Translations under genes and position numbers: made by a program
In this document: positions 1-5,798 of the stretch, piece after piece
How the letters are laid out: each line of letters begins with the position of its first letter
Position numbering within the stretch: position 1 is the first letter of the stretch
The notes under the pieces: generated by a model
What the model saw: the letters and a program-made list of their open reading frames with translations, nothing else
Told to the model about the DNA's origin: nothing
Database searches by the model: none
Assembly (NCBI GenBank): GCA_946480705.1
Contig: CAMLLF010000202.1
Location: forward strand, 1 to 7,109
Direction of reading: 5' to 3'
Source of the DNA: an uncultured Lysobacteraceae bacterium
GTDB taxonomy: Bacteria > Pseudomonadota > Gammaproteobacteria > Xanthomonadales > Rhodanobacteraceae
Length of the DNA: 7,109 bases

Positions 1-1
1 G

Positions 2-580
2 AATACAGGCGCCATTCCCGATGCACCGGCCGGCTCGCCGAGCTGCGGCGTCAACAACCTGGGCCAGCCGCGCGTCGTCAGTTTCGACGTCAACGGACTT
101 CTCGTCCCGGTCGTCGCCGTCAGCGTCAGCATGAATCTCAACCACACCTGGCGCGGCGACCTCGTCGTCAAGCTGGCCGCTCCCGGCGGCACGCCTTCCA
201 AGATCGTCTTCAGCCACACCGGCTCGAACGTACCCGGCGGCTGCGGCCACAACGGCATTCTCAACGGCCTCTACACCTTCGAAGACACCAGCACCGCCGG
301 TGACTGGTGGGGAGCCGCGTTCTCCACGGTGCCGCCCGGCTCCTACCATGCATCGACGCCGGGCGGTCAGAACCCGGGCGGCGAAGAAGTCCAGCTGTCG
401 ACGGAATTCCGCAATCTCGCGCCCGAGCTCGCGAACGGCACCTGGACGCTGACGTTCTGGGATGCCGGCGATCCGACCCCGGGCCAGCCCGGCAGCGGTA
501 CCGGCTCGGTCAACGCAGCGACGCTCATCATCGACCAGACCGACCAGATCTTCGAAGACGATTTCGAACCGGCGACCTGA
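2..580 (+). CDS. C-terminal part of a secreted protein with a proprotein-convertase P-domain (5' end outside window)
   Basis: The frame is open from base 2 to the TGA at 578-580, giving 192 visible residues; the ATG at 131 lies inside the domain, so it is not the true start. The visible part reads as a P-domain: I-P-D-A-P near the start, then V-V-S-F-D-V, then S-M-N-L-N-H-T-W-R-G-D-L-V-V-K-L (about residues 42-57), and finally G-T-W-T-L-T-F-W-D-A-G near the end. P-domains are beta-sandwich modules usually attached to secreted subtilisin-like or metallo-peptidases, where they help folding or bind surfaces. The catalytic part, if any, lies upstream of the window. The protein ends with D-Q-I-F-E-D-D-F-E-P, resembling the short C-terminal tag I recall on many exported proteins of Xanthomonadales. 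Two Cys residues in the visible part fit an extracytoplasmic location. The domain call is firm; the full protein's activity is unknown. Confidence 0.85.
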   Translation, partial: NTGAIPDAPAGSPSCGVNNLGQPRVVSFDVNGLLVPVVAVSVSMNLNHTWRGDLVVKLAAPGGTPSKIVFSHTGSNVPGGCGHNGILNGLYTFEDTSTAGDWWGAAFSTVPPGSYHASTPGGQNPGGEEVQLSTEFRNLAPELANGTWTLTFWDAGDPTPGQPGSGTGSVNAATLIIDQTDQIFEDDFEPAT

Positions 581-616
581 TCCGGACAGATCCGTCCGTT
601 CGCCGCTGCACCCACG

Positions 617-639
617 CCGCCGGCCGCACAGGCCGACGG
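617..639 (+). terminator. GC-rich hairpin downstream of the P-domain gene, possible terminator
   Basis: CCGCCGGCC (617-625) pairs with GGCCGACGG (631-639) across a 5-base loop, with one internal mismatch. It starts 37 bases after the stop of the P-domain gene and 80 bases before the peptidase start. There is no T-run after the stem, so it is not a textbook intrinsic terminator. It could still attenuate read-through or protect the 3' end of the upstream message. Hairpins of this kind also arise easily in 70% GC DNA. Confidence 0.35.
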
Positions 640-718
640 TCGCGATTGCATACGGATTGACCAACCAGTAGCCTCGCGGATTCGGTCGCAAAGACGATTT
701 CGCAGGTTCTGTTCGCTC

Positions 719-3487
719 ATGCTGTGGCCCATCCGTCGCGCTGTCTGCCTGGTTCTGCTGTCCGCTCTTCCCGCCTCCGCCGTCCTCGCCTGCGCCGGCA
801 GCGTCCACATCGAAATCGAGCATGCCGGCGTCTATGCGCTGGATCAGGCCAGCATCGCGGCGGCCGCACCGGGCCTCGCCGGCTGCCCGCGCGAGTCGCT
901 GACCCTGACCCAGCGCGGCCGCGAAGTGCCGATCCGGATCAGCGGCAGCGGCGCGACCCTGCAGCCGGGCGACCGCATCGAATGGATCGGCAAGCCGCTG
1001 CACGGACCGCTGTCGTGGTTCGACACCTACAGTTCGGTCAACGTCTACCTGCTCTCGGGCAGCCCCGGTCCGCACGCGCGTTTCGCCGACGCGCCCGCCG
1101 TGCCGGGCGGTGCGCCCGCCAGCCTGACGAGGCGCCTGCATCTCGAGCAGGAAAACCTCATGATCCGGCTCAACCACAATCACGTGAAGCAGTGGGAAGA
1201 GGCCGATTTCTGGCATTGGGCCAAGCTCACCCACGTCGATCCCGAGCCGTTCTCGTTCGACGCCGACCTGCCCGACCTCGCCGCGCGCGGCGGCACGGCC
1301 ACGTTCACGCTGAAATTCCGTGGCATGTCGACGGCGCCGCAGGTTCCGCCCGGCCAGACCAAGACGATCGACCACAGCATCGTCGTGCAGCTCGGCGGCA
1401 AGCCGGTCGCCACGTTCGAGTGGGACGGCCGCAACGAGGTCGAACGCCAGTTCACGCTGCCGGCCGCGGCGCTGCAGGAAAAGGGCAACCGCTTCACGCT
1501 GAACGTGCCGAAGCGGCCGGTCAAGCCGAACGATCCGAACTTCGTCGTCGACGTCGTCATGTTCAATTCGATCGACATCGACTATCCGGCCGACGGCGAC
1601 CTCGCGCGCTCGACCGATGCGTTTCGCGTCGCCGGCGGCGGCAAGGTCTCGCTGCAGCACGGCGGCGGCACGGTCGCGCTGTACGGCGATGACGGCCGGC
1701 GCTGGACCGGCACTGGCGGCGACTTCGGCCGCATCGACGCGAACGCGGTCGTGTATCCGGTCGTCGACGATCGCTTCGTCGCGCCGCAGTCCGTGCGCGC
1801 CGTCGCCGCAGGCAACTGGCACACGCCGGCCGAACCCGTCGACTACCTCATGATCAGCCACGCGCGCCTGATCGACGCGATCCAGCCGCTCGCCGAATTC
1901 CACCGGCGCCGCGGCCTCAAGGTCGCCGTCATCGACGTCAACGACGTCTACGACCAGTTCAACGACGGCATCACGCATCCGCAGGCGATCCGCAACCTGA
2001 TGCAGCAGGCGTATACGAAGTGGCCCGAGCCGCGGCCGCGCTTCGCGCTGCTCGTCGGCGACGCGAGCTTCGACATCCGCCACCAGCGCATCAACCGGCG
2101 CAATCTCGCGAAATGGGCCGATTCGGAACTGCTGGCGCCGGGCCAGTTCGGCGATATCGACAGCACGCCGTATGCCGACACGCCGGCCGACCTCAAGCAT
2201 CGCGCGCTGATTCCGACCTGGCAGTTCATGTCCTACGACGGCCAGTCCGCGAGCGACAACCATTTCGTCAGCGTCGGCAGCGATCCGCTGCATCCGGTCA
2301 TCGCGCTCGGCCGCCTGCCGGTCGTCGAGCCGGCCGAGGTCAAGGCCATCGTCGACAAGACCATCAACTACCTGAGCACGCCGCAGCTCGGCGGCTGGCG
2401 TCGCGACGTCATGTTCATCACCGACGAGAGCGACTATTTCAAGAACACCTCCGACGAGATCTCCCAGTCGCTCGAAAAGGACGGCTTCCTCAGCGACAAG
2501 GTCTACGCGAGCAAGGACGAGAAAGACAACCTCGCGCACCAGTCCTCGATCAAGGACGGCCTCAACGACGGCCGGCTGCTCGTGCACTTCATCGGCCACG
2601 GCGGCCGCTACATCTGGCGCACGGGTCCGCCCGACCTGCGCAAGAACCATGACCTGTTCACGCTCGACGACGTGTCGAATCTCAACAACGGCGGCCGCCT
2701 GCCGATGGTGCTGTCGATGACCTGCTATTCCGCGCCGTTCGACAACCCGACCGAGGATTCGATCGGCGAACGCTTCCTGCGCGAACCCGGCCGCGGCGCG
2801 ATCGCCGTGTTCGCCGCCTCGTGGCGCAACTCGCCGTCGGCGCAATACAGCAAGGCCATCGTCAGCGAACTGATCAAGCCGGGCCGCACGATCGGCGAGT
2901 CGATCGTCGCCGGCAAGCAGGCGGTCCGCGACGACACGCTCGTGGAAACCTACAACCTGCTCGGCGACCCGGCCGTCGTGCTCGAACGCCCCAACGGCGA
3001 GTTCCGCTTCACGCGCGTCGCGCGGCCGTTCGGCCCCGATGCGATCGAAGCGACGATCGACCGCCCGGCATTCCGCGGCAAGGCCGAAGTCAGCTGGCTC
3101 GACCGCGACGGCAAGCGCCTGCACTCCACGCGCTTCGCTGTACTCGGCAACCGCTTCACCCTGCCCGAACCGCCGGCCGCCGTGCGCGCCGCCGCCGCCG
3201 AAGTGCGCGGCTACATCGCCGACCCGGTCAATCCCTTCGACGCGATCGCGCGCCTCGACCTCGTACCGCGCACCGACGCGCAGCCCGAAGAAAAACCGGC
3301 CGAGCCGAAGCCGGCCGCCGTCGCCGTGCAGCCGCCGGAAGCCGCGGCCGCGCTGCGCACGACCAGCGATGCGGTCAACACCGGCGATGTGCTGCTGCGC
3401 AGCGGCTTTGATGTGCCGGTCGATGCGACCGCGCGCGGGGGTGGTGTGGAAACGGCCACTGGGGCGGGGAAGTTTTCGAGCAAGTAG
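719..3487 (+). CDS. Exported gingipain-like cysteine peptidase (C25 family)
   Basis: This 922-residue protein is predicted to be a secreted cysteine endopeptidase of the gingipain clan. Residues 1-24 form a signal peptide: two Arg (R6, R7), then a hydrophobic core. It ends at V-L-A-C25, which could be a weak lipobox or lie next to a signal peptidase I site. Residues about 30-120 resemble the beta-rich N-terminal region of C25 proteins, including L-T-L-T-Q-R-G-R-E-V-P-I and G-D-R-I-E-W-I-G. The peptidase domain spans about 375-755. Its landmarks are L-L-V-G-D-A-S-F-D (444-452), G-R-L-P-V (531-535), F-I-G-H-G-G with catalytic His627, S-M-T-C-Y-S with nucleophile Cys669, and L-L-G-D-P near 747-751. 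A beta-sandwich-like domain (about 760-850) and a Pro/Ala/Glu-rich linker follow. Near the C-terminus G-D-V-L-L-R-S-G-F-D (889-898) looks like a degenerate copy of the tag on the upstream protein, followed by 24 extra residues. An AGG at 704-706 is the only, weakly placed, ribosome site. C25 is best known from Bacteroidetes, where substrates leave by type IX secretion; the export route here is unclear. Confidence 0.88.
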   Translation: MLWPIRRAVCLVLLSALPASAVLACAGSVHIEIEHAGVYALDQASIAAAAPGLAGCPRESLTLTQRGREVPIRISGSGATLQPGDRIEWIGKPLHGPLSWFDTYSSVNVYLLSGSPGPHARFADAPAVPGGAPASLTRRLHLEQENLMIRLNHNHVKQWEEADFWHWAKLTHVDPEPFSFDADLPDLAARGGTATFTLKFRGMSTAPQVPPGQTKTIDHSIVVQLGGKPVATFEWDGRNEVERQFTLPAAALQEKGNRFTLNVPKRPVKPNDPNFVVDVVMFNSIDIDYPADGDLARSTDAFRVAGGGKVSLQHGGGTVALYGDDGRRWTGTGGDFGRIDANAVVYPVVDDRFVAPQSVRAVAAGNWHTPAEPVDYLMISHARLIDAIQPLAEFHRRRGLKVAVIDVNDVYDQFNDGITHPQAIRNLMQQAYTKWPEPRPRFALLVGDASFDIRHQRINRRNLAKWADSELLAPGQFGDIDSTPYADTPADLKHRALIPTWQFMSYDGQSASDNHFVSVGSDPLHPVIALGRLPVVEPAEVKAIVDKTINYLSTPQLGGWRRDVMFITDESDYFKNTSDEISQSLEKDGFLSDKVYASKDEKDNLAHQSSIKDGLNDGRLLVHFIGHGGRYIWRTGPPDLRKNHDLFTLDDVSNLNNGGRLPMVLSMTCYSAPFDNPTEDSIGERFLREPGRGAIAVFAASWRNSPSAQYSKAIVSELIKPGRTIGESIVAGKQAVRDDTLVETYNLLGDPAVVLERPNGEFRFTRVARPFGPDAIEATIDRPAFRGKAEVSWLDRDGKRLHSTRFAVLGNRFTLPEPPAAVRAAAAEVRGYIADPVNPFDAIARLDLVPRTDAQPEEKPAEPKPAAVAVQPPEAAAALRTTSDAVNTGDVLLRSGFDVPVDATARGGGVETATGAGKFSSK

Positions 3488-3547
3488 TCAAGCGAGCTTC
3501 GCGGAAAATTGGCGGCGAAAGCGTGCGAGCAGCGCGTCCTGACTTGT

Positions 3548-3841
3548 TTAGGCGGCCAAGTTTATCAGTGCACTCGTTTCGTCCGGCGGGATCGGCTTCG
3601 TCAGCGACAATCCTTCCGCCTGACGCATCGATGCGATCTCATGCAGCGCGTCTTCCATCGTCAGATGGCTCAGCCCAATCCAGTTCTGCATCACGCAGAC
3701 CTTCAGCGGATACAGGCCACGACAGTGGTCCACCTTCGGATACACCGGCGCGACCAAATTCAGCAAGATCCTCCCGAGAATGACCTGCTCCATCTCCGAT
3801 GGGCGAATTTCCCGACGCGACCGTTTTCCGCTTGCCCGCAC
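3548..3841 (-). pseudogene. IS5-family transposase, N-terminal fragment
   Basis: A 97-codon frame opens at a GTG (3839-3841) and stops at TAA (3548-3550). It matches the N-terminal region typical of IS5-family transposases. Visible landmarks are K-R-S-R-R-E-I..S-E-M-E-Q, L-V-A-P-V-Y-P-K, L-Y-P-L-K-V-C-V-M-Q-N-W-I-G-L-S, then M-E-D-A-L-H-E-I-A-S-M-R-Q, and G-L-S-L...I-P-P-D-E-T. In the family these segments precede the DDE catalytic core of a protein of about 300-370 residues, so the whole catalytic part is missing here. The homology stops just after P-D-E-T, where S-A-L-I-N-L-A-A replaces the usual T-I-L-N-F-R. The GTG is only the first in-frame start; the normal N-terminus would extend further but is cut by the IS3 remnant. 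The family call comes from memory of the motifs. Confidence 0.72.
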
Positions 3842-3842
3842 A

Positions 3843-4680
3843 CTCGCTGTCGCCGAGGCGGAGCGCGCTCAGATCCTGCGCGTGGCCAACGAGCCACGGT
3901 TTGCGGCATTGCCACCAGCGCAGATCGTTCCGCGGCTGGCCGATGAAGGCTGCTACCTCGCCAGTGGAATCGAGCTTTCATCGGGTGTTGCGCGCGCAGT
4001 CTCAGACCACGCATCGTGGCCGCGCGAAGGCGCCTGTCGCCGCACGCGTGCCGACCACGCACGTCGCGACGGCACCGGGCCAGGTGTGGTGCTGGGACGT
4101 GACCTGGCTAGCCTCGCGCATTACCGGACGCTGGTTTTACCTCTACTGATTCTCGATCTCTATAGCCGCAAGATTGTCGGCCACGAAGGTGCATGAGGCG
4201 GAGTCCGGCGATCACGCGGCGCAGCTGCTCAAGCGAACGGCGCTGTCGGAAAACGTGCATGCGGCGACCGACAAGCCCGTCCTGCACGGCGACAACGGAG
4301 CAGGCCTCAAGGCCACCACCGTGCTGGCGATGCTTCATTGGCTGGGCACTGCGCCGTCCTACTCGCGTCCGCGGTCAGCGACGACAACGCCTTCGTCGAG
4401 TCGCTGTTCCGAACGGCCAAATACCGGCCCGGCTATCCCGTCGCCGGCTTCGCCGATCTGGACCACGCGCGCCGCTGGGCGTCGGACTTCGTCCGCAACA
4501 CCGATCACAGGCACAGCGGCATCCGGTTCGTCGCGCCGGCGCAGTGCCATGCCGATCAAGATCACGCGCTGTTGCAGTCGCGCGATGCGCTATCAAGCAG
4601 CCCGTGAACGACATCCGCGACGCTGAAGTGGCCCCCAACGCGCAACTGGCAGCCCATCCGTGTGGTGACGCTAATCCCAA
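3843..4680 (+). pseudogene. IS3-family transposase OrfB (rve integrase core), multiply frameshifted
   Basis: The protein can be rebuilt only by changing frame repeatedly. Landmarks in order: A-E-A-E-R-A-Q-I-L-R-V-A-N-E-P (3849 on), L-A-D-E-G-C-Y-L-A-S; after an extra G near 3966, S-S-F-H-R-V-L-R-A, A-P-G-Q-V-W-C-W-D-V-T-W-L and G-R-W-F-Y-L-Y; after a lost base at 4147, L-I-L-D-L-Y-S-R-K-I-V-G; after an extra G near 4189, V-H-E-A-E-S and K-P-V-L-H-G-D-N-G-A; after a lost base near 4372, V-S-D-D-N-A-F-V-E-S-L-F-R-T-A-K-Y-R-P. Another change near 4593 gives Q-A-A-R-E-R-H-P-R-R, then TGA (4624-4626) where Trp is expected, and a further change before T-R-N-W-Q-P-I (about 4638 on). The W-Y pair normally after F-V-R is deleted. 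All three catalytic acidic residues survive with the canonical D-35-E spacing. IS3 elements normally make OrfAB by one frameshift between two genes, not within OrfB, so this is decay. It cannot make an active transposase. Confidence 0.85.
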
Positions 4681-5213
4681 TAGCTGCAACAGTTTTGCAG
4701 TCACCGCAATGAAGGCGGCCGGATAGTTTTATTCCGCAGCAATAATCGGGCGACAACTAGCTTGACGCGCGCCGCAGGCCGTGGGGCATCACGATGGCGT
4801 GGATTGCGATCAGCGTCGGCAAATGTGCAGGATTACGCCAGCGGGCACGCACCTGAGCAGCATCCACAGCGAGTTGTGGACGCCCTGATTGTCACTCGAG
4901 CCAATCGTCATGAATCGACGTCGAATTGCAGACCAGATCGCACCGATCCCGAGGTGCACTCATGCCCATACCTTGCCGAAACAGCCGCATATTATCGCAA
5001 GTGTCAACGACTGACCCCGATGCACGAACGATCGTACGCCAAACTTGAATCGCGCACTTCGAAATCCCCATCCAAGACGTCGCCCCACAAATTTCATTGC
5101 GGCTTCTCGAACAACTCGCAATGACGAAGCTCCTCGAATTCACCACGCTGCGCCTTTCCATCCCGAGCACGCTCGCGCCTGTCAGTTCGAATTTCAAGTC
5201 CTGCGAGGCACAG
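4681..5213. other. Gene-poor stretch between the IS remnants and the Rhs cassette; nothing recognised
   Basis: About 530 bases lie between the end of the IS3 remnant and the stop codon of the putative immunity gene. Open frames of 101 residues (4892-5197, minus) and 120 residues (4762-5124, plus) exist. Their translations are rich in Ser, Arg, Cys or His, show no domain or motif I know, and have no convincing ribosome site. The stretch could hold eroded leftovers of older toxin or immunity cassettes, which often accumulate downstream of Rhs genes, but I see no positive evidence. No terminator with a T-run is visible just after the immunity gene. Confidence 0.55.
5094..5124. repeat. Perfect 8-base inverted repeat, possible stem-loop
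   Basis: TCATTGCG (5094-5101) and CGCAATGA (5117-5124) are perfect reverse complements around a 15-base spacer. It lies about 90 bases beyond the immunity gene stop. There is no following T-run in either direction, so an intrinsic terminator is not supported. A related 10-base string, CCGCAATGAA at 4704-4713, is the reverse complement of 5093-5102. Both may be chance matches. Confidence 0.3.
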
Positions 5214-5798
5214 CTATCTAATCCCTATCAGTTCAGGACTAGCTGCGCCGCCTAGAATTTTTCCATCGGCAATGGCGACCTTGGCGACAATCTCCTTGGA
5301 AGCCGCAGCATCCCATATCGTAGCTTGCACGCAGCCCTCAGCTAATGAAACGTCTTTAATTCCATCCCACGAAATCGAAGGCGTCTTCCACCGCACTCCA
5401 GTTCTATCTAAACAAATCATCCGCACGAAGTCCCATGCGATCATAACACCGGCCAATTCATCGACCAGAACACCCATGATCGGGCGAATGGGTATCTCCT
5501 CCCATTCGGGAGGGTTAAATACGTTCACTATGTATCCTTCTCCTTTCGAGACGACAACAGCATGTGTCCTGTTTGGATGCGCCCCTGAATAACTCACTGA
5601 GTTAGGAGACAAGTCGCCGTTTTGGAACGTACCGAACCATGGGTCACCGCTATCTGGAAAAAATTCGACACTCACTCCCTCAACGCGAGCATCAGCAATT
5701 GCCCCCGGATAGCAAATTATTGCTTTTGAGCAGTCCGGGTCCGACGCGCGCCAAGCACGAAATAGCGCATTGAACGTATTTTGAAATTCACTGTTCAT
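5214..5798 (-). CDS. Putative immunity protein paired with the Rhs toxin
   Basis: The gene encodes 194 residues from ATG (5796-5798) to TAG (5214-5216). The start lies inside the end of the Rhs gene, overlapping it by 11 bases in another frame, and no good ribosome site precedes it, so translation is probably coupled to the toxin. The protein has no signal peptide and no membrane segment, fitting a cytoplasmic antidote. A short N-terminal part (1-40) is followed by a region rich in aromatic residues and short strands. Its landmarks are G-D-P-W-F-G-T-F (51-58), V-V-V-S-K-G-E-G-Y-I-V-N-V (81-93), W-E-E-I-P-I-R-P-I (99-107), A-W-D-F-V-R (121-126), V-R-W-K-T-P (135-140), I-S-W-D-G-I (142-147) and A-D-G-K-I-L-G-G (177-184). 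This looks like an all-beta or beta-repeat fold, and I recall similar uncharacterised proteins but no named Pfam immunity family. The immunity role is inferred from position, size, overlap and low GC (about 45-50% in sampled lines), not homology. Confidence 0.68.
   Translation of the reverse strand: MNSEFQNTFNALFRAWRASDPDCSKAIICYPGAIADARVEGVSVEFFPDSGDPWFGTFQNGDLSPNSVSYSGAHPNRTHAVVVSKGEGYIVNVFNPPEWEEIPIRPIMGVLVDELAGVMIAWDFVRMICLDRTGVRWKTPSISWDGIKDVSLAEGCVQATIWDAAASKEIVAKVAIADGKILGGAASPELIGIR

Larger units (their letters stand above)
3548..4680. mobile_element. Composite of two decayed insertion sequences (IS5-type and IS3-type remnants)
   Basis: Two transposase remnants of different families lie back to back. 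An IS5-type N-terminal fragment reads leftwards from about 3841, and an IS3-type OrfB reads rightwards from about 3843, so the junction is within roughly 15 bases of 3840. Neither element keeps a recognisable complete pair of terminal inverted repeats, and no target-site duplication was found by eye. The IS3 first gene (OrfA) is absent. The most likely history is insertion of one element into another, followed by deletion. The region is inactive as it stands, and separates the high-GC exported-protein genes from the Rhs cassette. Confidence 0.7.

Noticed and set aside
724..1692. Long plus-strand frame of 322 residues inside the peptidase gene
   Set aside because: Its Arg/Ala/Pro-rich translation is the usual shadow of a high-GC gene in another frame, while the 719-3487 frame has clear C25 motifs.
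3487..3530. Short stem GCGA-GCT-TCGC after the peptidase stop as a terminator
   Set aside because: Four pairs with a three-base loop and no T-run; not supported.
4684..4700. Small hairpin CTGCAA / TTGCAG after the IS3 remnant
   Set aside because: Only six pairs with a five-base loop, AT-containing and without a T-run in the right place; too weak for a terminator or an IS end.
4704..5102. 10-base inverted repeat CCGCAATGAA / TTCATTGCGG about 380 bases apart, considered as IS ends
   Set aside because: A 10-base match in this much sequence is not far from chance, the ends do not look like IS3 or IS5 termini, and there is no transposase between them.
4762..5124. Plus-strand open frame of 120 residues
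   Set aside because: The composition is His/Ser/Arg-rich and unlike a folded protein, with no domain recognised and no ribosome site; likely an accidental frame.
4892..5197. Minus-strand open frame of 101 residues downstream of the immunity gene
   Set aside because: The translation is rich in Ser, Arg, Cys and Met without hydrophobic periodicity or any known motif, has no good ribosome site, and overlaps an equally unconvincing plus-strand frame.
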